The notes under the pieces were generated by a model. The model was given only the letters and a program-made list of their open reading frames with translations. It was not told the DNA's origin and ran no database searches. Both the position numbers and the translations under genes were made by a program. A DNA stretch of 64,000 bases from positions 1 to 64,000 of the forward strand of contig CABVDJ010000002.1 of the NCBI GenBank assembly GCA_902497025.1. The letters run 5' to 3'. The stretch is from an uncultured Collinsella sp. GTDB lineage: Bacteria > Actinomycetota > Coriobacteriia > Coriobacteriales > Coriobacteriaceae. This document shows positions 53,345 through 61,586 of this stretch, piece by piece (within the stretch, counting starts at the first letter, position 1; each line of letters begins with the position of its first letter).

Positions 53345-53830
53345 ATGAGTAACAAGAAACTGCCCGAGAATGCAACCAAGACTGAAGGTGCCGAGCTCGC
53401 ACGCCGTGGAAGGGGCGAAATATCCACCGCAACGGCGGTGCCCCACGTGAGCTATGACGATCTGCGCCATGCCGATCGCATTACTATCGACGGTCTCGAG
53501 GTCTTTGCCAACCACGGCGTGTATCCCGAAGAGAACGCGCTGGGCCAGAAGTTCATCGTGTCCTTGGTGCTCTATGCCGACCTGCGTGCAGCGGGGGAGC
53601 ACGATAACCTGGACGCTTCGATTGACTACGGCTCGGTGTGCCACGATGTCGATGGCTATCTGCGCGAGCATACGTTTAAGCTCATCGAGGCGGCAGCCGA
53701 GGGTGTGGCCCAGATGCTGCTGCGTCGTTACCCCTTGCTGCTTGGCGTGCGTGTTAAGCTCGATAAGCCTTGGGCGCCCGTCGGTCTTCCCCTGGCAAGC
53801 TGCGGCGTCGAGATCGAGCGCGTGCGCTAA
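53345..53830 (+). CDS. folB: Dihydroneopterin aldolase
   Basis: A 161-aa enzyme cleaving dihydroneopterin to hydroxymethyl-dihydropterin and glycolaldehyde. ADRITIDGLEVFANHGVYPEE is the family's opening, the catalytic Glu lies in this GVYPEE region, and LDASIDYGSV and the Lys-containing VKLDKPWAPVG follow. It has a polar N-terminal extension of about 40 residues beyond the usual 120-aa core. folP and folK are not in the window. Start follows GAAGGAG. Confidence 0.92.
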   Translation: MSNKKLPENATKTEGAELARRGRGEISTATAVPHVSYDDLRHADRITIDGLEVFANHGVYPEENALGQKFIVSLVLYADLRAAGEHDNLDASIDYGSVCHDVDGYLREHTFKLIEAAAEGVAQMLLRRYPLLLGVRVKLDKPWAPVGLPLASCGVEIERVR

Positions 53831-53863
53831 CCGACGCTAGAGCTCGTTGGCGGGCGGTTTTTT
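53825..53863 (+). terminator. Possible folB terminator inside the end of the convergent gene
   Basis: CGCTAAC pairs with GTTGGCG (one T-G), then GGCGG and six T residues. It overlaps the stop codons of both convergent genes, so the T run lies in the last codons of the minus-strand gene. Confidence 0.45.
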
Positions 53864-54613
53864 GAGCCGCTGCGACAGAACCCTATTGTTGGGACAGTAC
53901 GTGTCGAGCAGGGCATGGAACCGCTGATTGTGGCTTGGCTCGAGCAGGTGGACGAGCTCGTGGGCGACAACCATGTCGAGGCATTCGACGGGATAGGCGG
54001 CAAGTTCTCGTGCGATACGAACGGCACCGGTCTTGGGCGTGCATGAGCCCCAACGCGTTTTCATGCTACGTACGGAAACGCGGGCTACGGTAACGCCCAT
54101 TGCGATTTCGTATGCGTGCACCATGTCACGCAGCGCTGCGGTGACTTCGGATGCATAGAGTTGATCGATGCGGGTCTGGAGCTCATCGGACGTTAGACCG
54201 TCGAGGGCTGTGCGCTGCTTTGCCTGTGGGCCTTCGTCCGTTTCGTCGGTACCCATAAAACTTGCGAAGGTAGCCTGCTTGGGTCGCGGTGCGGGGGACT
54301 CAAAGTTGTGGTCGAGTGCATCCTGAACGGTGATGGGCTTGCCCCAAAGTGCAATGATGGACGAGGGGCTGAGCGGCTTTCGCACCGTCGCCTGACGTTG
54401 CTCGCGCTGGGCAAGTCGGCTGATAATCCAGGCGCTGTTGCGCTTCACAAACGCTTCGATACGCTCGCGGTTGGCGCCGAGCGGTGCGCTGGCGTGGACC
54501 TCACCGCTCGATGTGACGCGTAGGTTGAAGTTCTTGACGCGCTTTTTGGTAACGACGACGGGGATGGATGTACCATCCGGTCGGGGTAGGAAAAACGTAA
54601 ATTGCTGCGTCAA
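53837..54613 (-). CDS. YgjP/DUF45-family zinc metalloprotein
   Basis: A 258-aa protein of the SprT/WLM-like metallopeptidase group. The zinc motif HELVHLLEPSHNQRFH near residue 220 and the preceding RWGSCTPKTGAVRIARELA are diagnostic of YgjP proteins. The physiological substrate is unknown. TTG 54613 is favoured because GAAGGA is well spaced from it; ATG 54646 would add 11 residues without a ribosome site. The middle section (about 100-150) is a low-complexity insertion relative to short family members. Confidence 0.8.
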   Translation of the reverse strand: MTQQFTFFLPRPDGTSIPVVVTKKRVKNFNLRVTSSGEVHASAPLGANRERIEAFVKRNSAWIISRLAQREQRQATVRKPLSPSSIIALWGKPITVQDALDHNFESPAPRPKQATFASFMGTDETDEGPQAKQRTALDGLTSDELQTRIDQLYASEVTAALRDMVHAYEIAMGVTVARVSVRSMKTRWGSCTPKTGAVRIARELAAYPVECLDMVVAHELVHLLEPSHNQRFHALLDTYCPNNRVLSQRLKKPPANEL

Positions 54614-54637
54614 AAGCGGTCCTTCAGATTGGGGACG

Positions 54638-54676
54638 GGCCGGCATGTCGAACGTTCGGCATGCCGGCCCGCTCAA
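54638..54676 (-). terminator. Hairpin after the dipeptidase gene
   Basis: GGGCCGGCATG pairs with CATGCCGGCCC around 12 bases between two leftward genes. No T tract is visible, so it may stabilise the transcript end instead of terminating. Confidence 0.45.
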
Positions 54677-54687
54677 GGGATGTGAAA

Positions 54688-55701
54688 TTAATAACGCTCA
54701 AAGAAGGCAAGCGCGTTGTCGCTGCAGAGCTTTTGCATCACGGTCTTGCCAAAATGCTTGGAAAGCATGTTCTGGAACTCGGGCATCTTGCTGGCATCGG
54801 AGAGGAAGGCGGGCACGGTGGCACCGTCCCAGTCGCCGCCGAGTGCGATGACGTCCTCGCCGCCCAGGTCGAGCCAGTGCTCGATATGTGCCGCCAGCTG
54901 GTCGAAGGTGACGTCTGCGGCGGTCTCTTTGGTCGCTTCGTTAGAGAGAAACTCGCTGCAGTAGTTGAGGCCGACGATACCGCCCATGTCGCGAATGGTA
55001 CGGAACTGGTCGTCGGTGAGGTTGCGCTTGACGCCGCAAACCGCACGGGAGTTGGAGTGGCTGGCGACGAAGGGGCGCGTGGCGTGGGCGACAACCTCGT
55101 CAAAGCACTCATCGTTGAGGTGGGAGACGTCGAGTACCATGCCGGCGTGCTCCATCTGCGTAAGTGCCTCGATGCCGGCGGCGGAGAGGCCGGCGTGGGT
55201 ATCGTGTCCGCTCGCGAGCGGTCCCTGCGCGTTCCAGCTGAGTGATGACATGAGTACGCCCAAGCTCTTGAGCACCTCGATCAGCGCGGGGTCCTCGGCA
55301 AAGAACGTGGCGTTTTCGATGGTGTGGATGCAGGCGACCTTGCCGTCCTTGAGTGCGGGGCGAATGTCTGCGGCGCTGCGCACGTTGACCATGCGGTCGT
55401 GGTTGAGCATGGCCTGGCCGCTCATATGCGCCATGATTTGCGCCTGGAAGCGCGCGGCGTGGGCAGTGGGAATCTCGTCGGGGATAAACGTGGCGAAGCA
55501 CTGTGCCCACGGCGTGTTGCCGATCTTTGCGAGCGAGATGGCGCAGGCGTTGCCCTCGATGAGGTCGAAATCTTGCGGATGCGTTTCGTCGCCGGGGAAA
55601 TAACCGTCGGTGCCGGCGGTAAAGCGCAGGTCGAGATCGAGCGTGGCCCAGCCGATGCGGTCGGCGGTGTCGCAGTGAAGGTCAAATACGGGATATGCCA
55701 T
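54688..55701 (-). CDS. Membrane dipeptidase (renal dipeptidase family, M19)
   Basis: A 337-aa zinc hydrolase of the amidohydrolase superfamily. FDLHCDT at residues 6-12 gives the HxD metal ligands, HTIENA near 130 the bridging Glu, LDVSHLND and VASHSNSRAV the two further His ligands, and ALGGDWDG the C-terminal Asp. It hydrolyses dipeptides, sometimes D-containing ones. No signal peptide is seen, so it is probably cytoplasmic. Start ATG 55701 follows CCGGAGGAACC. Confidence 0.92.
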   Translation of the reverse strand: MAYPVFDLHCDTADRIGWATLDLDLRFTAGTDGYFPGDETHPQDFDLIEGNACAISLAKIGNTPWAQCFATFIPDEIPTAHAARFQAQIMAHMSGQAMLNHDRMVNVRSAADIRPALKDGKVACIHTIENATFFAEDPALIEVLKSLGVLMSSLSWNAQGPLASGHDTHAGLSAAGIEALTQMEHAGMVLDVSHLNDECFDEVVAHATRPFVASHSNSRAVCGVKRNLTDDQFRTIRDMGGIVGLNYCSEFLSNEATKETAADVTFDQLAAHIEHWLDLGGEDVIALGGDWDGATVPAFLSDASKMPEFQNMLSKHFGKTVMQKLCSDNALAFFERY

Positions 55702-55821
55702 GGTTCCTCCGGTTGCAGCGTTTCTTTGCAAACTGTCTTTGAATTGTATGACTAGGGTATAGTTAGCGCCATATGTTCACGGCGGCCCGCGTTGTGCGCC
55801 GCCCTTATTACGGAGGTTACC

Positions 55822-56250
55822 ATGTCCAACCAGGGCAAGAAGGTCAAGACCCATTATCGCGGCACGCTCGATGACGGCACGCAGTTCGATAGCTCCTACG
55901 ATCGCGGCGAGCCGCTGGAGTTCACCTGCGGCGCCGGTCAGATGATCAAGGGCTTCGACGCCGCCGTGGTCGACATGCAGGTGGGCGAGAAGAAGACCGT
56001 GCACATCCCGGCTGCCGATGCCTACGGCGAGCACAATCCCGAGATGGTTCTGACCTTCCCGGCCGAGCAGGTTCCCAACATCGAGCAGATCGAGAAGGGC
56101 ATGAAGCTCTTCCTGTCCACACCGAGCGGTATGCCCGTCCCCGCCGTCGTCATTGACGTGACGCCCGAGGCCGTGACGCTCGACGCCAACCACGAGCTGG
56201 CCGGCAAGGACCTCAACTTTGATATCGAGCTCGTCGAGGTCGAGGATTAG
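55822..56250 (+). CDS. FKBP-type peptidyl-prolyl isomerase, SlyD-like
   Basis: A 142-aa protein folding helper. VKTHYRGTLDDGTQFDSSYDRGEPLEF and QMIKGFDAAVVDMQVGEKKTV are FKBP motifs, followed by the insert-in-flap region (EHNPEMVLTFPAEQVPN) that defines the SlyD group and binds unfolded chains. The His/Cys-rich nickel-binding tail of E. coli SlyD is missing. It is followed after 3 bp by a UreE-like gene, so the two are co-transcribed. Start follows CGGAGG. Confidence 0.92.
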   Translation: MSNQGKKVKTHYRGTLDDGTQFDSSYDRGEPLEFTCGAGQMIKGFDAAVVDMQVGEKKTVHIPAADAYGEHNPEMVLTFPAEQVPNIEQIEKGMKLFLSTPSGMPVPAVVIDVTPEAVTLDANHELAGKDLNFDIELVEVED

Positions 56251-56253
56251 GCT

Positions 56254-56832
56254 ATGCCTGCAAATCTGGTTTCGACAGCGTGCCTCGGAAATCTCAACGA
56301 TCCGTCCTATGAGCTTTTGCTTCGCCGGAAGTTGGGCGGCGTCTTTGAAGTTGACGAGCTACTGCTCGATTGGGACCAGGCCGATGTATGCGCGTTTGTG
56401 GGCGTGACGGAGCTGGGGCGCACGATCGATGTTCGGCTGGATACTGCCGACGGCGGTCGTCTTGCCGATGGCGACGTGCTCGCCGTCGACCGCTCGGGCA
56501 TGGTGCCCGTGGCGGTTGTCGTGCGCCTGCGCAGCGCCGAGGTTTATTTGGTCGAAGTTGACCGAATGGATCCGATTGTGCTCGCGCATGCGTGCTGGGA
56601 AATCGGCAACATGCATGCACCGCTCTTCTGGGGCGACTCGGACGAGCATACCGTGCGCATGTATACGCCGGTGCAGCCTGTTTTGGGTCGCATGCTCCGG
56701 GGTGTCGAGGGCGTTCGGCTCTCGGTGGTTACCCGTGAACTCGATACGGACCGGCGCTTTGCGTCGAGTGCGGCGGAGGTCGTCGTGAGCATGGCTCCCG
56801 ACTTTACGATCGTAAAGAAGGCGCGCGGTTAA
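56254..56832 (+). CDS. UreE-like protein without urease context
   Basis: A 192-aa protein. The second half resembles the UreE metallochaperone: DPIVLAHACWEIGNMHAP against the usual ...LGNRHVP, then VLGRMLRGVEGVRLSVVTREL like the UreE dimer helix and strand. The conserved His before this helix (HDHVL in UreE) is replaced (PVQPVL), and the His-rich tail is absent. No urease genes are in the window. Coupling to a SlyD-like gene hints at metal handling, but with the key His lost this is uncertain. Confidence 0.55.
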   Translation: MPANLVSTACLGNLNDPSYELLLRRKLGGVFEVDELLLDWDQADVCAFVGVTELGRTIDVRLDTADGGRLADGDVLAVDRSGMVPVAVVVRLRSAEVYLVEVDRMDPIVLAHACWEIGNMHAPLFWGDSDEHTVRMYTPVQPVLGRMLRGVEGVRLSVVTRELDTDRRFASSAAEVVVSMAPDFTIVKKARG

Positions 56833-56842
56833 CGTGCGTATG

Positions 56843-56887
56843 AGTAAGACGGACTTTGAGAGGCAACTATTCAAAGTCCGTCTTACT
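56843..56887 (+). terminator. Hairpin between the UreE-like and Cof genes
   Basis: A perfect 17-bp stem (AGTAAGACGGACTTTGA / TCAAAGTCCGTCTTACT) with an 11-nt loop. GTTGATG follows, without a T run. Confidence 0.65.
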
Positions 56888-56915
56888 GTTGATGAGGTGC
56901 TTTGGGGGAAAGCAT

Positions 56916-57713
56916 ATGGGTCTTGAGGGAATCAAGCTGATTGCATGCGATTTGGACGGCACGTTGCTGCATCCGGGGGAGCGCGAGCCGCGTTCCGAGG
57001 CCTTTGAGCTTATCGATGAGCTGCATCGCCGCGGTATCGTGTTTATGCCGGCGAGCGGCCGTCAATATGCGAGCTTGCGCTACCTGTTTGCCCCGGTGGC
57101 CGATGAGCTCGCCTATGTATGCGAAAACGGAGCCCTGGTGATGAGCGAGGAGCGTGCCGTGGTCAAGCGTTCTATGGAGCGTGGCCTGGCCATGGATATC
57201 GCGAATGCCGTGGTTGCGTATCCCCATGCCGACGTAACCCTTTCCTGCGAGGGGCACCTCTACACCATAAGCGGCAACGATGCGTTCATCGACCATTTGC
57301 GTTACGAGGTCCATTGCGATGTGGCGGTGGTCGACCGTCCCGAGGACATCGACGAGGACGTCATTAAGATTGCCTTCCAGACGCCCGAGGTGGATCAGCC
57401 GGAGGCCCTGGAGTATTTCGAGCGCCTCTTTAGCGACCGTGTCGACGTGATGACGTCGGGAACCGAATGGACGGACTTTATCGGTTTCGGTTCGGGCAAG
57501 GGCTCCGCGCTTGCCGATTACGGTCGTGCCCTGGGGATTTCGCCTGATGAGATGATGGCGTTTGGCGACAATGAGAACGATCGCGATATGCTCAACGTCG
57601 TGGGCCATCCTTATCTAATGGAGAGCTGCAATCCCAGCATGCGCGGTATCAATGACCGTGTCCGCTACGTGCGCACGGTCGAAGAAGAACTGCGTCGTCT
57701 ACTTGCTGAGTAG
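56916..57713 (+). CDS. Cof-type HAD phosphatase
   Basis: A 265-aa haloacid dehalogenase-superfamily hydrolase of the Cof/YidA type. Motif I is ACDLDGTLL at residues 9-17, motif II PASGRQY, and motifs III/IV appear as KGSALADYGRALGI and AFGDNENDRDML. It probably dephosphorylates sugar phosphates or small phosphorylated metabolites; the substrate cannot be told. ATG 56916 follows TGGGGGAAA. Its stop codon lies inside palindrome 6. Confidence 0.9.
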   Translation: MGLEGIKLIACDLDGTLLHPGEREPRSEAFELIDELHRRGIVFMPASGRQYASLRYLFAPVADELAYVCENGALVMSEERAVVKRSMERGLAMDIANAVVAYPHADVTLSCEGHLYTISGNDAFIDHLRYEVHCDVAVVDRPEDIDEDVIKIAFQTPEVDQPEALEYFERLFSDRVDVMTSGTEWTDFIGFGSGKGSALADYGRALGISPDEMMAFGDNENDRDMLNVVGHPYLMESCNPSMRGINDRVRYVRTVEEELRRLLAE

Positions 57714-57794
57714 ACATTTGGGACATGCCTAGAAATCTACTTTTTGCTGCAAAGTGCGGAAAGGTGGATTTTAAGGCATGTCCCAAACATCTAC
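57710..57794. repeat. Palindrome 6 spanning the ends of two convergent genes
   Basis: Arms 57710-57730 and 57774-57794 pair over 21 positions with two C-A type mismatches that are G-U in minus-strand RNA. An inner imperfect stem AAATCTAC/GTGGATTT follows. The TAG of the Cof gene (57711-57713) and the TAG of the Fur gene (57791-57793) lie at mirror positions in the two arms. Confidence 0.85.
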
Positions 57795-58171
57795 CGGCAG
57801 TCGGGGCAGAGTCCCTCAAAGATGGTGTAGTGCGAGCTGACGCTCCATCCGATTTGTTCGGATGCCCTGGCGTCGAGCTGGGCATCGAAGGGGAGCGGCA
57901 CGTCGATGACGCGGCTGCACGAGGTGCAGATGATATGTGCGTGCGGCTCGATGGTGCGATCGAAGCGGCTGCCGCCCGGCGTCTTAATAGAGAGAATCTC
58001 GCCGGCGTCGGCTAAGAGATTGAGGTTGCGGTAGACCGTGCCGCGGCTGATCTTGTCATCCTGTTCGCGTACGGCGTTGTAGATTTCATCGGCGGTGGGA
58101 TGGTTATAGCTTTGGCGCACAGCGTCAAGAACCAGCTTTCGCTGCCTGGTATTCCTTCTTTGCACCGCCAT
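57791..58171 (-). CDS. Fur-family transcriptional regulator (PerR-like)
   Basis: A 126-aa metal-dependent repressor. The N-terminal winged helix contains HPTADEIYNAV and SRGTVYRNLNLL. Metal-site residues are in GGSRFDR and PHAHIICTSCSRVIDV, and the last residues CPDC complete the structural zinc site with CTSC. A Asp in the sensing site region and the general layout are closer to PerR than to Fur or Zur, but this is only suggestive. No target operators were identified. Confidence 0.87.
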   Translation of the reverse strand: MAVQRRNTRQRKLVLDAVRQSYNHPTADEIYNAVREQDDKISRGTVYRNLNLLADAGEILSIKTPGGSRFDRTIEPHAHIICTSCSRVIDVPLPFDAQLDARASEQIGWSVSSHYTIFEGLCPDCR

Positions 58172-58232
58172 GCGCCTCGCCTCTTTTCTATCAACGGTCG
58201 TAGGTAAATGATACCGTATTTAGCACACAATA

Positions 58233-58643
58233 CTAATAATGAGGGCTGAAACCGTCTTCATTGGCAAGTGGGGCTCGGGCTTGGGCGTCTGCGAGGCGAA
58301 AACGCGTTCCCATGCGCTCGTAGGAGGCATGAAGCGCCTCGAGATGAGATAGGATGTTCGCCGGAGCTCCCTGTATCTCCATCTCGACTGAGCCGTCTTC
58401 CATGTTACGCACCCAGCCGGTGAGTGCGCGTGCCTGCGCGAGGTTGGTGTTGGTAAAGCGAAAACCAACGCCTTGGACTTGCCCCGTCCAGCGCAGGAAA
58501 TAGCGCAGGGGAGTGTCTTGAGTGGCCTCGTCGCTTGCGAGTACGGTAAGCCTGCGGCGCAACTCGAGCTCGACGTTTGATGGTTTTTGAGGCTCTCGAC
58601 TGCCGCCGGTGACGCTGGAGAAGAACGTATCGAAGAAGCCCAT
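58233..58643 (-). CDS. Acylphosphatase-domain protein
   Basis: A 136-aa protein. The C-terminal 95 residues are an acylphosphatase: RWTGQVQGVGFRFTN holds the catalytic Arg and GWVRNMEDGSVEMEIQG the catalytic Asn. An N-terminal extension of about 40 residues (MGFFDTFFSSVTGG...) is not part of the domain. The enzyme hydrolyses carboxyl-phosphate bonds; its physiological substrate is unclear. It starts 2 bp after the stop of the upstream oxidoreductase gene. Confidence 0.88.
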   Translation of the reverse strand: MGFFDTFFSSVTGGSREPQKPSNVELELRRRLTVLASDEATQDTPLRYFLRWTGQVQGVGFRFTNTNLAQARALTGWVRNMEDGSVEMEIQGAPANILSHLEALHASYERMGTRFRLADAQARAPLANEDGFSPHY

Positions 58644-58645
58644 CG

Positions 58646-59752
58646 CTATGCCTGCTTGCCTGTGTCGGCCGGGAAGGTTATGCCGGCCTGCTGGCGCACG
58701 GCATCCATGATACGCAGCGACACGAGCGTGACATCGCGGTAGTGGCCAAGCTCGTGACGTCCCGCCGGGGTCTCCCAAATCTCTTCCTTGACGTTATCGA
58801 TGCCGCCGATGGCGGTGATAAAGTCTTTGAGTTCGTATTCCATAGTGTTGCTCGATTTGGGCAGGTCGAGCACACGGCCGTTGTCGCCCTGTTCGCGAGG
58901 TGCCTCGGTCGCCGAGCCGCGTACGACGTTGCCGCGATAGTCGATGCGGACGTTGCGGGGCGTGGACAGATGGTCAATCTGGATAGTGCCACGCTCGCCT
59001 TCGATCTGCGAGGGCAGCAGGTCATTCGTAATTTTGGAGTGCGCGAGCTCGACGGAGATACGGCCACCGCCGTAGCTGGCGAGGATGGAACCGCAACCGT
59101 CGATAGGGCCGTGCGTGAGCTGTCGCGTGGTGGGGTCGAGCAGAGTAGCCATGCTCGTAAGGCCGGAGGGCATGCCGAAAATCTCGACCATGGGCTCGAC
59201 GGTGTAGACGCCAATGTCCATGAGGGAACCCGATGCCATATTGCAGTCGAAGATATTGGTGGCGCGTCCTGCGAGAATCTCGTTGTAGCGCGAGGAATAT
59301 TTGCCAAAGCGCAATGAGGCGCGACGGATGGGTGCGATTTCGCCCAGGGCGTCCTCGATGGCGTGGAAGGCGGGATCGTGGAGGGGACGCATGGCCTCGA
59401 GGGCCACGACACCTGCTGCCTCGGCAGCGCGGAAGACTTCCAGCGCCTGCGCTTCGGTGGCGCAGAAGGGCTTCTCGACGATGACGTGCTTGCCACCGGC
59501 GATGCAGGCAAGGGCCTGCTCGTAGTGAAGCGCGTTAGGGCTGCCGATATAGACGGCGTCGACGTCGGCGGCTGCCGCAAGCTCGTCAAGCGCGGTGAAG
59601 TTACGCTCGCCACCGTGCTTAGCGGTGAAGGCGGCGCCGCGATCTGCATCGCGCGAGAGCGTGCCCACAAACGCAGCTTGGTCGTTGGCGTTGACGACCT
59701 GGATAAAGTCGTCGGTAATCATGGATGTGCCGATGGTCGCTATACGCAGCAT
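58646..59752 (-). CDS. Gfo/Idh/MocA-family oxidoreductase
   Basis: A 368-aa NAD(P)-dependent dehydrogenase. The N-terminal Rossmann fold opens with LRIATIGTSMITDDF, in which the usual GxGxxG is altered to GTSMIT, followed by VYIGSPNALHYEQA and the EKPF motif with its catalytic Lys near residue 95. The C-terminal domain shows GSLMDIGVYTVEPMVEIFG. The substrate, probably a sugar or cyclitol, is unknown. ATG 59752 follows AAGGGGGA. Confidence 0.87.
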   Translation of the reverse strand: MLRIATIGTSMITDDFIQVVNANDQAAFVGTLSRDADRGAAFTAKHGGERNFTALDELAAAADVDAVYIGSPNALHYEQALACIAGGKHVIVEKPFCATEAQALEVFRAAEAAGVVALEAMRPLHDPAFHAIEDALGEIAPIRRASLRFGKYSSRYNEILAGRATNIFDCNMASGSLMDIGVYTVEPMVEIFGMPSGLTSMATLLDPTTRQLTHGPIDGCGSILASYGGGRISVELAHSKITNDLLPSQIEGERGTIQIDHLSTPRNVRIDYRGNVVRGSATEAPREQGDNGRVLDLPKSSNTMEYELKDFITAIGGIDNVKEEIWETPAGRHELGHYRDVTLVSLRIMDAVRQQAGITFPADTGKQA

Positions 59753-59825
59753 ATGTCCCCCTTGCGTTGTTTGGTCTACAGGATGAGTGTAGCGCGTGGG
59801 GATATAAAGCTGTGCGAAAACGCTA

Positions 59826-60311
59826 TTACAGGTCGCTCTCGTTAAAGCCGGTGTCGATATCGAGGTTGCTGCCGTCGGCCGCCGTGGTGGCGAGCTCATC
59901 GCAGCGCTCGTTGAGCTCATGGCCGGCGTGGCCCTTAACCCAGATGAACTCCACTTTGTGCTTGCTCTTTGCGGTGAGCAGGCGCTCCCACAGATCGCGG
60001 TTCTTGACGGGCTGCTTGTTGGCGGTTTTCCATCCGCGCTTTTTCCAGCCGTCGATCCAGTGCTTGTTAAAGGCGTTGACGACGTACTGCGAATCGGAAT
60101 GGACTTCGACCTCGCAGGGGCGGTTGAGCGCCTCGAGCGCCACGATGACGGCCATGAGCTCCATGCGGTTGTTGGTGGTCTTGGCGTAACCGCGCGAAAG
60201 CTCGGAGGTAAAGGTCTTGCCGGCGGGGTTGGTGTATTTGAGCACGGCGCCGTAGCCGCCGCGTCCCGGATTTGATCGGGCCGAGCCGTCGGTATAGATG
60301 ATGACCTTCAC
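59826..60311 (-). CDS. rnhA: Ribonuclease HI
   Basis: A 161-aa enzyme degrading the RNA strand of RNA-DNA hybrids. The four acidic residues are visible in IYTDGS (Asp7), NRMELMAV (Glu near 51), HSDSQYVV (Asp near 72) and the C-terminal ERCDELA (Asp near 138). The basic protrusion GWKKRGWKTANKQPVKNRD is present as in E. coli RNase HI. Start follows GAAAGGAAG. Confidence 0.95.
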   Translation of the reverse strand: MKVIIYTDGSARSNPGRGGYGAVLKYTNPAGKTFTSELSRGYAKTTNNRMELMAVIVALEALNRPCEVEVHSDSQYVVNAFNKHWIDGWKKRGWKTANKQPVKNRDLWERLLTAKSKHKVEFIWVKGHAGHELNERCDELATTAADGSNLDIDTGFNESDL

Positions 60312-60410
60312 GGGCTTCCTTTCGTTGGGTGCGCTTCATGTGAGTGACCATTGTAGCGCTATGCCCGCCGTGGGCTAGCAATCTACGATTTCTACCCCGT
60401 CTTCCGACAG

Positions 60411-61313
60411 TTAGTTGGCATGGATGATGCTGTTGAGCTCGTCGAGGTATTGCTGCAAGAGGGGAGAGGGCTTGCGCTCGTCGTGCATGATATAGCCTAC
60501 GTGCATCGTTGGGGCGTCTGCTAACGGGATCGATGCCATACCCCATTGCATTTCATTGGAGAGGACACCGGTCGACAGGGTGTAACCGTTCGACGTGATA
60601 AGCAAGTTAGTAAGTGTTCCGCGGTCCGAGATTCGTATGTTGCGGTCGCAAGGGATATAGCTAAAAGGTTCCTCGGCGTAATAGAAGGAGTTCGAGGTGC
60701 CTTGCTCAAAACTGTAGCGCGTATAGGGCGTGAGGTCGGCAAGGGACAGCTGAGGGCGGCGTGCGAGCGGGTGGCGCTCGCTAACGAAGACGTGGACTGT
60801 CGCGTCGAATAGGGGATGGAAGCTTGCGCGGGCATCGGCGAAGGCCTTCTGCAGAACGCGGGCGTTAAAGTCGTCCAGATACAGAATGCCGATATCGCTG
60901 CGAAACGCACGGACGTCATCGATGATCTGCGCTGTGGTGGTCTCGCGCATGATGAACTCGAACTTGCTGTCGCGGCAGCGCTCGACCACGTTGACAAAGG
61001 CCTCGACCGAAAACGCGTAGTGTTGGGCCGAGATGGCAAGGCGGGCCTGAGGCGTACCGCCGTCCTCGTAGCGGGCCTCGAGCATGTCGGCCTGCTCTAC
61101 GACCTGGCGTGCATAACCCAAAAGCTCGGTGCCGTCGTTGGTGAGTGCAACACCGCGGCTAGAGCGCGTAAAGATTTCGATATGAAGTTCCTGTTCCAGG
61201 CTTTTGACGGCGTTTGAGATGTTGGACTGAGCGGTATAGAGGCGCTGAGCTGCGGCGTTGATTGAGCCGGACTCTGCCACGGCGATCAGAAAACGAAGCT
61301 GCTGAAGGGTCAT
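60411..61313 (-). CDS. LysR-family transcriptional regulator
   Basis: A 300-aa regulator. The N-terminal winged helix-turn-helix (LRFLIAVAESGSINAAAQRLYTAQSNISNAVKSLE) is standard for LysR proteins, and the remaining 210 residues form the effector-binding fold. It is divergent from the sulfhydrylase gene, whose expression it may control, perhaps in response to O-acetylserine or O-acetylhomoserine as in CysB/CysR-type regulators. This is inference from position. Confidence 0.88.
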   Translation of the reverse strand: MTLQQLRFLIAVAESGSINAAAQRLYTAQSNISNAVKSLEQELHIEIFTRSSRGVALTNDGTELLGYARQVVEQADMLEARYEDGGTPQARLAISAQHYAFSVEAFVNVVERCRDSKFEFIMRETTTAQIIDDVRAFRSDIGILYLDDFNARVLQKAFADARASFHPLFDATVHVFVSERHPLARRPQLSLADLTPYTRYSFEQGTSNSFYYAEEPFSYIPCDRNIRISDRGTLTNLLITSNGYTLSTGVLSNEMQWGMASIPLADAPTMHVGYIMHDERKPSPLLQQYLDELNSIIHAN

Positions 61314-61586
61314 CGGCGCCCGTCCTTTCGATAGCTATCTAAAAAACCGATAACAGGTTAGCGCTTTTAAGTGATTGACCGAGCGAAACGATGCTCGTAC
61401 TATTCAAAACACACAAAGGCGGTAGGTAATTAAGCCGACCACGGAACCGGGATGCGAAAGGAGGCCCGCATATGAATTGCTTACCAAGACGAATGCCGGG
61501 CTCCTGTTTGCGCCCGTCGGCGTGATCAGGAGACAGCCACTTACTTCTCTTACTCTTATTACTTTTATTCGATCAAGGAGATCATC
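61314..61586 (+). promoter_or_regulatory. Divergent promoter region and structured leader of the sulfhydrylase gene
   Basis: A 273-bp region. GGTAGGTAATT (61421-61431) can pair with AATTGCTTACC (61475-61485, two G-U), enclosing the start of a leader peptide. An alternative stem pairs GGAGGCCCGCAT (61460-61471) with ATGCCGGGCTCC (61493-61504) over 10 of 12 positions, hiding the leader's ribosome site. The stems overlap and are mutually exclusive. Confidence 0.5.
61472..61525 (+). CDS. Cysteine-containing leader peptide (17 aa)
   Basis: ATG 61472 is preceded by AAAGGAGG at a 7-bp distance, one of the best ribosome sites in the window. It encodes MNCLPRRMPGSCLRPSA, with Cys at positions 3 and 12, and ends 61 bp before the sulfhydrylase start. 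Its place in a foldable leader of a sulfur assimilation gene suggests translation-coupled attenuation that senses cysteine or charged tRNA-Cys. Too short for homology; translation is unproven. Confidence 0.5.
   Translation: MNCLPRRMPGSCLRPSA

Noticed and set aside
61421..61586. SAM riboswitch upstream of metY
   Set aside because: None of the conserved SAM-I, SAM-II or SAM-IV core sequences that I know could be found. The leader-peptide reading fits better.
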